A stretch of 64,000 nt of DNA from the NCBI GenBank assembly GCA_024291935.2, contig CM044321.1:57096985-57160984 (forward strand), written 5' to 3'. The position numbers and the translations under genes are program-made. This document shows, in pieces, positions 22,620-33,576 of the stretch. The stretch comes from Okapia johnstoni (taxonomy: Eukaryota > Chordata > Mammalia > Artiodactyla > Giraffidae). The notes below the pieces were generated by a model. It saw only the letters and a list, made by a program, of their open reading frames with translations. It searched no databases and was not told where the DNA came from. Each line of letters begins with the position of its first letter. Position 1 is the stretch's first letter.

Positions 22620-23840
22620 GGGAGGAGAGATCCAGATGGAGTAGAAGGATACGGGCTCACCTTCACTCACCAACATATCAAAACCACAACTACATATAGA
22701 GCGGTGCTTGGTAAAATTGATTTGGGAACTAGCCAGATGGCTGTTTTACAACCAAGGCTGTAAAGGAAGAACTACACAAAGCCTGGCAGGAAGGGAGGAG
22801 AAGCAGTCTGGTCTGGTCGGGACCTGCACCCGCTAGTGGAGCGTACAGAAGGGGAGGGAGATGGCACAGGCTGGGGGATTTTCCCTGGGGGAGTGAGGGG
22901 TTTGAGCCACGTATTAGGCAACCTAGCCCACAGGTCCAACCCTGGAAAGATGACCCCCTTAGCTGGTTTGGAAACCACTGGGGCTTAACCGGAGGGCTCT
23001 AAGAAACCAAGACTCGGCCCTTGAAGGACATGCACAGACTTGCCACCTCCCAGTCACAGCCCAGTCAGCAGATGGAAAACTTCCTTGGGCCCTGGCCGGC
23101 TTTCCAGGACCATCCCAGTGTATCCCGCAGCCTGCTCAGGGCTCCTGCTCCAGCGCCTCTTGCCCTGGCGCTGCACCCACTGAGGCGTGGGCTGCTCCTG
23201 AGAGTGCACACACTTGGAGGGCTGCGAGCCTGCTTGCACCCTGCCCTTGACTCTGACCAGTGTGGAGGCAGACATTGCCAGCCTGGGCGTCAGTGTGTAC
23301 ACCCTGCAGGGAGCAAAGCCACATCCCAGGCGGAGAAAGTTGACACTTGGTAGGCCGACCTTGCACACACTTGACGGGGAGTAAAACGCTCTGGGGTGGG
23401 GCCTGCCATCGCAGGCTTGTGTGTCCCTGGGCACATCTGGAAGGGAGTGAAACCGGGTCAGTGAGTGCGGGTGCCAGCTCAAGTCCTGACCCGGCCTCTA
23501 ACCATGGCATGCACGCCGGGGGTTGGGAAGGGAGAGAAACCAGCACAGAAGTTCAGCCTCGTGTCCTCAGCCCTGGGCGCGCCCCCGTACCTAGACAGGG
23601 ACTCCTGTCAGAAACCCACTTTCCTCCTCGCAGAAACCCACTTGCCTCGGTACTCCTGTTCCAGCCCCTGGAGCCCCGCCCCCATCCCTTATAGGGTGGA
23701 GACCGCCTTTGAGCGGAGAAGCCCTAGCTCCGACTGTAGCTGCTCCAACTTCAACCCATCAGAATGATGGCTGCCCGCACAGCCCAGGGGAAGACGGCCT
23801 GCGCTCGGTCACTTCAGATCCAGCAGCTCGCAGACCAGAG
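22620..23840 (+). mobile_element. LINE-1 5' UTR, GC-rich, sense to RB1
   Basis: Starts gatccagatggagtagaagg and gggctcaccttcactcacc, which resembles the start of a bovine/artiodactyl L1 transcript, then turns GC-rich to about 23840. By hand count there are about 39 CpGs between 22790 and 23840, far more than in the surrounding intron, though less than the RB1 island. L1 5' UTRs contain an internal RNA polymerase II promoter, so this is a potential intronic promoter in RB1 sense orientation. Many overlapping open frames on both strands are composition effects. Confidence 0.7.
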
Positions 23841-24545
23841 CCACTGGGCACTTGCAAGACTGCGTTGGGACACCCTCACATGAAGACATGCCTCCAAGAC
23901 TGGGATAGGTAACTGTTTCACCTAATTTCATGGTGACAGAAGGCTGAACAAAATGAGAAGACTGAGGACTATATTTCAAATGAAAGGGCAAGAAGAAACC
24001 CCTGATAAAAATCTCTGATGAAACGGAGGTAAATACCTTATAAATAATCCAATAGTAATAAGAATGCTAGCTAAACTGGGGAAAAGAGTAGATAAACACA
24101 GAATTTTAACAAGGGATTAGAAAACATGTACAAAAAGAACCAGTCAGAGCTAAAAAACAGGATAACTGAAATGAAAAACACTAGAGAGAATTAACAGCAG
24201 GTTAGGTGATACAGAATGCATAAGGTATCTGAAAGGTAGAATAATGGAAATCACTCAGTCACAACAGCAAAAAGAAAATTTTTTAAAATGAGAATTGTTT
24301 AAGGGACTTTGGGGATGTTAGGTGTACTAAAAATCACATTAATAGGGGTCCCAGAAGGAGAAGAGAGGGAGAATGAGGTAGAAAATTTATTTCATGAAAT
24401 TCTGGCTGAAAACTTCCCAAATGTAGACAGGAAACAGACATCCAGGTGCAGGAAACAGAGTCCCAGACAGTATGAAGCCAAGGCATATCATAATTAAAAT
24501 GGCAAAAGTTAGAGAATTCAAAAGGCAGCAAGAAAAAAAGAGTCA
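23841..24545 (+). mobile_element. LINE-1 ORF1 region remnant
   Basis: Continues the same L1 from its 5' UTR into ORF1. A readable piece at 24309-24497 codes GVPEGEERENEVENLF and ILAENFPNVDRKQ, which match the conserved middle of L1 ORF1p (the RNA-binding region). Stops and shifts elsewhere show that it is inactive. It ends at an A-rich point near 24545, before ORF2. Confidence 0.75.
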
Positions 24546-24559
24546 CATACATTTCTATT

Positions 24560-25391
24560 ATAATAGTGTGTCTTTTCTTTCACTCTCTTTTTTAAAGTTA
24601 ATCTGTAGGCTTTTTTGTTTTATTGATCTTTTTAAAGTATCAGCTTTTGGTTTCCTTGTTTTTTCTGTTGATTTTCTATTTTCAGTGATTCTTTTGGATT
24701 TAGCTGACTTTTTGTATTGAAATGTTTAAATTCCTTTCTTATTTCCTTTTGTGTATATCCTTTGTTTTCTTTGTCATTACCATGGGTATTACATTTAGCA
24801 TCTTAAAGTTTTATACTCTAATTTGAATTTTTTCAAGCTTAACTTCAGTAATATAGAAAATTATACTTCATTAGCCCTGTCCAGACTCCTTTCAGTTATT
24901 GATGTCACAAAAGTATGCCTTTTTATATTGAGAGTCCAAAAACATAAATTAATGATTTTTAATGCATCAGTCTCTTAAATTATATAGAAACAAAATGTGG
25001 AGTTATAAAATATTATTGTAATAGTACTATCTTTTATAATTGCCTGTGTATTTACTTTTACTGAGATGTTTATTACTAATTTTAATCCTTTATTTTCAAC
25101 CTGCAGGACTCCTTTTAGCATTTCTCATAGGACATGTCTAGTGGTAATGAACTTCCTCAACTTTTATTTATCTAGGAATGTCTTAATTTCTCCCTTACTT
25201 TTGAAGGACAATTTTACTGGCTATAGCAATCTTAGCTAATAGTTTTCTTTTAGCACTTTGAATATATCAGTCCACTGCCTTCTTCAGCATTTCTGATTAG
25301 AAATCTGCAGATAATCTTATTTAAGATTCTTTATACATAGTGACTTGCTTTTCTTGCTGCTTTAAAAATTCTCCCTTTGTCTTTGGGTGCA
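24560..25391 (-). mobile_element. Old LINE-1 derived sequence, antisense (probable)
   Basis: The + strand reads as complement of old L1-type sequence: atcagcttttggtttccttg, gcatttctcataggacatgt, ctaggaatgtcttaatttct, gcagataatcttatttaaga. It continues beyond two SINE insertions to about 26465. Diverged; assignment to a subfamily is not possible by eye. Confidence 0.6.
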
Positions 25392-25616
25392 TGCATGCAT
25401 GCTAAGTTGCTTTAGTCGTGTCCAACTCTTTGTTCCCCTATGGACTGCAGCCTGACAGGCTCCTCTGTCCATGGGATTCTCCAGGCAAGAACACCAGAGT
25501 GGGTTGCCAGGCCCTCCTCCAAGGGATCTTCCTGACCTTGGGATTGAAACCACGTCTTTTAAATCTCCTGCATTGGCAGGAAGGCTCTTTACCACTAGCA
25601 CCCCCTGGGAAGCCCT
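25392..25616 (-). repeat. Bov-tA type SINE
   Basis: Complement of the tail (tttagtcgtgtccaactctt, ccatgggattctccaggc) through to the head complement at the right edge (ccccctgggaagccc). An extra stretch cgtcttttaaatctcctgc is seen in the middle. It lies inside the antisense L1. Confidence 0.85.
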
Positions 25617-25640
25617 GTTTGAATTTTGACAGCTTAATTA

Positions 25641-25961
25641 TGTCTTGGAATGGGTCTTTTAAAAATGTTATTTATTTATTTATGTATTTATATATTTTTT
25701 GCCTCTTCTGTGACTTTCTCTAGTTGCAGAGAGCTAGGGTCACTCTTCGTTATGGTACCCGGGCTTCTCATTGTGATGGCTTCTCTTATTGTGGAGTTCT
25801 GTCTCTAGAGCATGGGCTTAGTAGTTGTGATGCATGGGCTTAGTTGCTGTGCAGCATGTGGAATCTTCCTGGACCAGGTATCTAACCCATGTCCCCTGCA
25901 TAGACAGGTGGATGCTTTACCACTGGACCACCAGGGAAGTCCCTGTCTTAGAATGGGTCTT
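25641..25961 (-). repeat. Long CHR-type SINE with 18-bp TSD
   Basis: Tail of the element is the TTTA-rich stretch at 25660-25690; the body reads gggcttagttgctgtgcagc and ends with the head complement ccaccagggaagtccc. Direct repeats tgtcttggaatgggtctt (25641-25658) and tgtcttagaatgggtctt (25944-25961) match at 17 of 18 positions, an evident target-site duplication in the surrounding L1-like sequence. Confidence 0.85.
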
Positions 25962-26465
25962 AGTCATCAATATCTGGCTCCCCAAACGGGAAATAGAGAA
26001 AAATAAAGAGGAGGGGGAAGGTGCCAACCTTTTAAATCTTCTGAAAGTCACTTCAGCTTACAGGAGAGGTGCAACAACAACCCCCCCCCCCCCCCCCGCC
26101 TCTTGCCTACATTTCTGCGATGCACAGTGATCAGAGCACAGATCTATGAAATTTGGAGGACTGGCTCCCTTTTGGCTCACCCTGGCTCCTGCAGATTGCA
26201 TGCAGGCTGTTCCAGGAACATGTGCACAGTCGTCTGCCATGTGGGTGACAGTTGGCCATGAGTAGCTGCTACTGTGCTAAGAGCTGAAACTGATAGAAAT
26301 TAACTATAATTTACCTTCTATCCCTTCCTCTAGAAGCTGCAAGCCTTCACCACTAGACTCCAGAGTTCCAGAACAGTTAACATCAGACAGATTCTGTCAG
26401 TGCAGTTGTTGTCTGGGTAGGGAGACAGATTTCTCGTGCTTCCTACTCTGCCATCTTCCCAGCAT
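25962..26465 (-). mobile_element. Old LINE-1 5'-part-like sequence, antisense, with C18 run
   Basis: Continuation of the antisense L1-like DNA, ending with ctactctgccatcttcccag, a phrase typical of the complemented L1 5' end. A run of about 18 C lies at 26080-26097. Assignment is by style, not by search. Confidence 0.5.
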
Positions 26466-26936
26466 TCCCTCTTAATATGAAGTTTGGGGTCAGTTTGTCA
26501 ATTTCTTTTCGAAAGGCAGTTGAGACCTCAGTAGGGGTTATGCTAAATCTGTAGATTAATTTGGGGAGTATTGCCATTTTAATGATATTATCTTCAGGTG
26601 CATGAACATGAAATGTCTTAACATTTATTGAGATAGTCTTTAAGTTTTTCAACAGTATTTTTAGTTTTTAGAGTACAAGTCTTGCAATTAAAATATTATT
26701 CCTAAGTATTTTACTCATATTGATGCTATTATAAATGGGATTTATTTTCAATGTTTGGTTTATTCATTGCTGGTAGATAGAAATACAATTGACTTTTGCA
26801 TGTTGATTTTGTATGCTGCGAACTTGCTGTGAATTCATACTTTAGTTCAAGTAGTTTTTTAGTGTATTCCTTAGGATTTTCTGTATACAGGATCGTGTTG
26901 TCTGCAAATAGAGATAGTTTTACTTCTTTCTTTACA

Positions 26937-28307
26937 ATATGAATGCCCTTTATACAAGATCAGTTCAATTCAGTTCAGTTGCTCAGTCGTGTCCGACTCT
27001 TTGCGACCCCATGAACCGCAGTACCCCAGGCCTCCCTGTCCATCACCAACTCCTGGAGTCCACCCAAACCCATGTCCATTGAGTCAGTGATGCCATCCAA
27101 CCATCTCATCCTTTGTCATCCCCTTCTCCTCCCGCCCTCAATCTTTCCCAGCATCAGGGTCTTTTCCAATGAGTCAGCTCTTCGCATCAGGTTGCCCAAG
27201 TATTGGAGTTTCAACTTCAACATCAGTCCTTCCAATGAACACCCAGGACTGATCTCCTTTAGGATGGACTGGTTGGATCTCCTTGCAGCCCAAGGGACTC
27301 TCAAGAGTCTTCTCCAACACCACAGTTCAAAAGCATCAGTTCTTCAGTGCTCAGCTTTCTTCACCGTCCAACTCTCACATCCATACATGACCACTGGAAA
27401 AACCATAGCCTTGGCTAGATGGACCTTTGCTGGCAAAGTAATGTCTCTGCTTTTTAATATGCTGTCTAGGATTGGTCATAACTTTACTTCCAAGGAGTAA
27501 GCGTCTTTTAATTTCACGGCTGCAATCACCATCTGCAGTGATTTTGGAGCCCAGAAAAATAAAGTCTGACACTGTTTCCACTGTTTCCCCATCTATTTGC
27601 CATGAAGTGATGGGACCGGATGCCATGATCTTAGTTTTCTGAATGTTGAGCTTTAAGCCAACTTTTTCACTCTCCTCTTTCACTTTCATCAAGAGCCTTT
27701 TTAGTTCTTCTTCACTTTCTGCCATGAGCGTGGTGTCATCTGCATATCTGAGGTTATTGATATTTCTCCTGGCAATTTTTATTCTAGCTTGTGCTTCTTC
27801 CAGCCCAGCGTTTCTCATGAGGTACTCTGCATATAAGTTAAATAAGCAGGGTGACAATATACAGCCTTGATGTACTCCTTTTCCTATTTGGAACCAGTCT
27901 GTTGTTCTACATCCAGTTCTAACTATTGCTTCCTGACTTGTATACAGGTTTCTCAAGAAGCAGGTCAGGTGGTCTGGTATTCCTATCTCTTTCAGAATTT
28001 TCCACAGTTTATTGTGATCCACACTGTCAAAGGCTTTGGCATAGTCAATAAAGCAGAAATAGATGTTTTCTGGAACTCTCTTACTTGTTTGATGATCCAG
28101 CAGATGTTGGCAATTTGATCTCTGGTTCCTCTGCCTTTTCTAAAACCAGCTTGAACATCTGAAAGTTCACAGTTCACGTATTGCTGAAGCCTGGCTTGGA
28201 GAATTTTGAGCATTACTTTACTAGCGTGTGAGATGAGTGCAGTTGTGCTGTAGTTTGAGTATTCTTTGGCATTGCCTTTCTTTGGGATTGATATGGATGC
28301 CCTTTAT
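26937..28307 (-). mobile_element. BovB LINE, antisense, with 17-bp TSD
   Basis: About 1.34 kb of BovB from just before the RT to the 3' end, reversed. Direct repeats atatgaatgccctttat (26937-26953) and atatggatgccctttat (28291-28307) differ at one base and flank it: a clear target-site duplication within an older L1. A stop-free frame covers 28022 down to 27375 (215 codons) with YADD at 27735-27746. It shifts out of frame at 27480, near NPRQHIKKQ, so the enzyme is incomplete. Confidence 0.92.
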
Positions 28308-28830
28308 TTCTTTTTTTTACCTGACTGCCCTGGCTAGAACCTCCAATACATTGTTACCTTTTTCCTGATCTTAGTGGGAGAACATTCAGTCATACTGTTA
28401 CCTATGATGTGGGCTTTCTGGAGATGCCTTTGTCAGGTTGAGGAAGTTCTCTTTTATTCCAGTTGTGTTGAGTATTTTGTCAGATGGTTTGGGATTTTGT
28501 CAAATGATTTTTTTCTGCATCTATTGAGACAACTGTATGTTTTTTCTCCTTACTGATATAATGTATTATAGTCTTCTAAGATTTTAAACCAACATTGTGT
28601 TTCTAGGATAAGTTTCACTTGTTTATGGTGCATAATTATTCTTACATATATATTTTTAAATTTGGTTTCCTTGTATTTTGTTCACAATTTTTATGCATTT
28701 GTTCATAAGAGATTTTGGTCTCTATTTTCTTTCCTTGAAGTGTCTTTGTCTGATTTTAGTGTCAGGGTAGTACTGATTGCCAAAAGAGATGGGAAATGTT
28801 TCCTTCTCTTCAGCTTTCATGGAGCATTTT

Positions 28831-29064
28831 GGTTAATTGATGGGCTTCCCTGGTGGCTCAGATGGTAAAGAGTCTGCCTGCAGTTCAGGAGACCAGGGTT
28901 CGATTCCTGGGTTGGGAAAATCCCCTGGAGAAGGAAATGGCAACCCACTCCAGTACTCTTGCCTGGAAAATCCCATGGATGGAGGAGTCTGATAGGCTAC
29001 AGTCCATGGGGTCACAAAGAATCGGACACAGCTGAGTGACTTCACTTTAACTTGGTGAATTGAT
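28831..29064 (+). repeat. Bov-tA SINE, full length, with TSD
   Basis: Starts gggcttccctggtggctcag at 28842 and ends in cacagctgagtgacttcact. Flanked by ggttaattgat (28831-28841) and ggtgaattgat (29054-29064), 10 of 11 identical. Inserted into the antisense L1 ORF2 fragment. Confidence 0.9.
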
Positions 29065-29884
29065 ACTAATTCTGGTTTAAATGTTTGGTGAAATTCATCA
29101 ATGAAACCATCTGAGCCTCAACTTTTCTCTGTGTAGAAATTTTAAAATTACTAGTCTAGTCTCTTACTTTGTTACAGGTCTTTTCAAATTGTCAGTTTCT
29201 TTTTGTGTGGGTTTGGTCATCTCTGTCTTTTTAGAAGTTTGTCCATTTAATCTAAATTATCTGATTTGTCAGCAGGCAGTGGCTCATAATATTTCTGTTA
29301 TGATTCTTTTAAAAATTTCTATAAGGTTGGTCTTAATATCCTTATGTCATTTCTAATTTTAACTAATTTGAATCTTTTTTCTTGATCAATCTAACTAAAA
29401 GTTTCTATTATCTTTTTTTCAAAAAACCAATTTTTGGTTTTATTGATTTTTCTCTACTTTTATACTCTCTAAATTTAATCAAACCATTTCTTCCCTCTTC
29501 ACCATTTAATGTCTTAATATATATGTCGGATAGCATTATTAAAGTTCATCATGAGCTTTCATCATAAACTACTCAGATATATCTAACATGTAATTACAGA
29601 TAATTGTTATAATAATATATAATTTGACTGCTATTTTTTACTGCAGCATGTTTTCTTTTTTCTGAGGACCCATGGAAGGAATTTTACTCTCATCTCTGAA
29701 TGAAGACCAACTAGGCTTCTTCTGAGAAGCAATTTTATTTTATTTTGTGGCCATTATGACTCTTGTAACTGTTTACAAATTTGAATGCCGACTTTCAAGG
29801 CATAGCATGTAGTTTTTCTCACTAACATCTTTCTTGTCATTTTTTCCACTATTTCTATATTTCCCTTTCAGTATTTCAAAGAAA

Positions 29885-30130
29885 TATATATTTACATATA
29901 AACATGCATATATAAATGTATATCTATATATAAATACACATATATATTCAAAACTGAAATATACTTGTTTTTAAAAATTTTTATAGTATTAAAGTGAGAA
30001 GTGAATATCCATTGCTCTCTTTGTATTCCCACCTCTATAGAAATAACCAGTGATAAATTTTTGTTCACTCTGTCCCTCCAGCCCTTCCTCATTTCCCCCT
30101 TCTCACACACACACAGACACACACACAGGA
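29885..30130. repeat. AT-rich and CA simple repeats
   Basis: A TATA/CATA-rich low-complexity stretch lies at 29885-29945 and a CA repeat interrupted by AGA at 30105-30128. A potential length polymorphism, nothing more. Confidence 0.7.
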
Positions 30131-30169
30131 TTTTTATTTTTTTCACTGAGGTTTTATTTTTTATTTATG

Positions 30170-30660
30170 CTTTTTAACCAATTTAAGCAATTATTGATGC
30201 TTTTGGAATAGGCAATAGATTCAGATGGTTTAAGATTCAAAAGAAATAAAAACGTAAGCAGTGAAAACCTCTCCCATTCTTTCCCCTAAGCTACCCGCTT
30301 CTCCTCCACAGGCGGCTAATGCAAGTTTCTAGTTTTTGTGTTTTTCTGTACCTTGCTTTTTTCGTGGAATGTTATATCTTGAAGAGTACCCCTCCTTCTG
30401 TGTTTAGCTTAATCGTTTTAGTGGATGCATTTTCCATTGTATGGACGTGTAATTTATTTATATATTCCCCTATTAACAAACATTTAGTTTATTTCTGAAC
30501 ATTTGATACTACAAACTGCTGTAGTGAATAGCTTTATATATACATTAGTGCATAAATAAGAGTACTTTTGTAATGTAGGTTCCTAGAAGTGAACCCACTG
30601 GGTCAGAAGACACTCACATTCACAAACTTTCATAGAGTATGTCTTTGCTCGTAGGATAAA
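30170..30660. repeat. Old LINE-like sequence (uncertain)
   Basis: The phrases ttttccattgtatggacgtg, tattcccctattaacaaaca and gttcctagaagtgaacccac resemble the 3' part of an old mammalian LINE. Assignment is only suggestive. Confidence 0.4.
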
Positions 30661-30764
30661 ACCTTTGCTGATATCTCACTTTTCCAATAAGGCCTAACAC
30701 TGTTTAATACTGTTCTCTGCCCTACTTCTCCCTCAGATTTTCTCTTCGCTTTACCCTGCCTTTT

Positions 30765-31165
30765 TTTTTCAATTAAAAGTGTACAGTGTTGCGTTGGTTT
30801 CTGGTGTACAGCAAAGTGATTCAGTTATGTGTGTGTGTGTATTCTTTTCCAAATTCTTTTCCGTTATGGGTTGTAACAAGATACTGAACATCTTGTTTCT
30901 CAAGCTCTTTCCCTGTTGGTGACCGTAAGTCTGTTTTCTGTCTGTGAGGCTTTTTCTGTTTTGTCTGTGAGTTCATTGGTGTCGTTTTATAGATTGCACA
31001 CACAAGTGACATTATATGATATTTGTCTTTGTCTGACTTAACTTTGTATGGTCAGGTCCGTCCATGTTGCTTCAAATGGCGTTAATGATTTCCTTCTTTT
31101 CTATGGCTGAGTGACATTTAGTTCGTTATATATACCACATCTTCTTTATTCATTCACCTGTCTTT
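30765..31165 (-). mobile_element. LINE-1 3' UTR fragment, antisense
   Basis: Reads gttggtttctggtgtacagc, aaagtgattcagttatgtgt, then tgtctttgtctgacttaact and tttctatggctgagtgacat: complement of an L1 3' UTR and ORF2 end. A short TG repeat lies inside. Confidence 0.7.
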
Positions 31166-31344
31166 ATTCTTCATGTTAGAAGTAGATACCAGAAGGATGG
31201 TAGGTACCAGAAGAACATATCACATACTGTATAGCACCTTTTTCCCATAGGATTGAAATGACTGTGGAGAGTTATAGGCTTCCAGGTTTGCTAGGGTATC
31301 TTCAACCTCAATTTAATAGGACCATTTGTTTTTCTGTACTTTAA

Positions 31345-31420
31345 ACATCTTTATGCCCTGTATAATTTAGATACAACAGGGGACATCTTTATGCCCTATA
31401 TAATTTAGATACAACAGGTG
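31345..31420. repeat. 38-bp tandem duplication
   Basis: Units 31345-31382 and 31383-31420 both read acatctttatgccct, then taatttagatacaacagg. They differ by about two bases. A local tandem duplication in intron 2. Confidence 0.85.
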
Positions 31421-33576
31421 TTGTTTTGAAAGAAATGATTATAAATACTCTCCCAGTGAATCAGTTTTTTTCCTTATATGCATTATAATTTTAGAGGCCT
31501 GATATTCGTAATTATTGATGTTCAGATTGGTAGTTATTTCTATTACAAGTTCAGCTATAAACAAGTAGTCAAGTTTATATGAGACCTAGATATTTAGGAG
31601 AGTGTTGAAGTGAGTTATTTTGTCAAAAGTGCCTGTTCCTTTTCTGTTTTACCTCTTTTAGTATGTGCCTTGATTTTTCTTATTCTGCAAACCATTTTTA
31701 AGATAAGTTGAATCAGATTTATATTGCAGTCAGAAATCACCAAACTTTCCCCCACCTTGGATCTCTTTTAGAAAGTGTACCAAACTTCATTTATTAAATA
31801 ATAATTTTTCCTAATTTTATTCAAGCCTGACAGCCAGTGCTTTTTATCAGTATAAAAGTAAATTGTGTTACCTTGCTGCATTGAATTCCAGCAAAAGTGA
31901 AACACTTGCTACTTTAGTTCCTGAGGCATTATTGAAAGTAAACATATGGGTTCGCTTAAGTTTTTAAAAATTTAAGCAAATTTGCCAAAGATTATCATTT
32001 TGTGATTTGAACCCTGGAGACTCCCAGACCACAGGACTTCAGTGATCAATGATCCCTTTCATTTTCCCTTCCAACTAAGATTCTTTTATTCTAATGCCAA
32101 CTCATTTGTTCAATAGTTATGTTTTTGTTTTTTCAAATGATATTGGTGCAATGAATGGACATGCAAACTTTGAAAAATATCTTTTAAACACATAATTAAA
32201 TCTGAGTTGTAGTAATTGGCTTCCTCACTGTTTTTCATCTTTGTTTCTAAGAGGGGTAGACATCAGTTAATTAGTAGTTGTTTTAATATGGTGGCTGTTT
32301 TCACTACTCTATGGCTCTGTCTTCTTGGGTGGATCATTTTTTGGGCCTTTAACTCAGTAAAGCAGAGAGCTTGACTAGAAACTAAATTCCAGGTCAGTTA
32401 TGTATTACAAGTTTAGGAAGTGAAGACTGTAATTCATTTCTTTGTGTGAATTAATCGTGCTGATCCTCAGTAGCTTATCAATGTGTGATCAGGAGACAAA
32501 GAAATTGTGGTAGGACCAATATTCTCACCTTAAAACTTTTTACTCATGATTCAGTTGCTGCTTAGTTCTCTGAGCCTACTAGGGGGAAAAACAAGAAAGT
32601 CAAAAATGTCATTCTATCCTATACTGGGGTATGACTATTGATGCTGCTTTTTAAAAATATATACATTTAATTTCAAGTTAGTGCTGGCCATTGTACTAGG
32701 TTCTTGGGTGTTCAGCAGTGTACTTAGTGTGATTATGCCTTCAAAATGCTTACAAACTAGTTGAGATAGGGACAGTTGAACAATCTAGTAAACTGAACTT
32801 GAGTTTAGTTAGGTGCTTAAATAGTCCTAACCGCTGAATTCTGTAGAAGTTCTTAGTTCCGAGTACTCATCTCTTGGGCAGAAGACTAGATGAATCTGAA
32901 CTTGCCAAGAACATATTTTTCTGGAAGTAGAGTCAACTCTTTCCCCACAAAGGCATTGTGTAACTGGATGGCTAATTCAGTTGGTGTTTACCCCTGCATG
33001 TTGAATCAAACATACGATCAAGCACAAGTAAAGTTAGCTTTTGTATTCTTCTTGGCTGTGCTACTGTTGCCTTTTGGTTCTTGTGAGCACATCAAGAATT
33101 TCATTAGCACTCACTGCTGTCAGCTAATATTATGCAAGCGAGAGGGAGGGTTTTCTGGCATATTAGCATGTTATTTCTTTTGTTCTTACATATAACCTTG
33201 ATAAGGAAATCCCGGAAGGGAAGCTACAAAGGCAGCTCTTAGCCCCTCTACTTCTGTTATACATTTAACTTGTGACTTTATTGCTAATCACTCATTACAG
33301 TCTCATGAATCTGGTGTAAGGATGTATCCTTTTGACCCTGAGATAAACAGCGTGTTTCCTATAGCTTATTTCCATCATTTTCATGGTTGATACCTTAAAA
33401 AGTAAAGATAAGAGAGAGTAGTGTTTTTAACTTTTAAAATTTCAGGTTAAATTCATGCTAGTTATGTTAACATACTTTTCAGTAAAGATAACCTACTTTT
33501 CAGATGTTTCTAAGATGATTTATGTTACCACTTGGGGGAGCTCTTTTATAAGTTAGTGCATTGTAACAGAGCAAAT

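Larger units (their letters stand above)
26466..29560 (-). mobile_element. LINE-1 ORF2 fragment, antisense, split by BovB and SINE
   Basis: Three blocks (26466-26936, 28308-28830, 29065-29560) read as complement of L1 ORF2: ggggagtattgccattttaa, ttgtctgcaaatagagatag, then gactgccctggctagaacct, ctattgagacaactgtatgt, and tttttggttttattgatttt. Collinear once the BovB (26954-28290) and the SINE (28842-29053) are removed. Highly mutated, no coding capacity. Confidence 0.8.

Noticed and set aside
23021..23767. Overlapping 100-142-codon frames on both strands in intron 2
   Set aside because: They lie in the GC-rich L1 5' UTR, overlap each other in several frames and have no shared or known domain.
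22620..24545. Bovine counterpart of the human RB1 intron 2 retrocopy (CpG85/2B)
   Set aside because: The GC-rich block here starts as an L1 5' UTR and continues into L1 ORF1; I see no similarity to a processed host-gene copy. Any similarity to the human situation is positional only.
32890..33195. 101-codon + strand frame in intron 2
   Set aside because: No domain, no splice context, unremarkable composition; probably chance.
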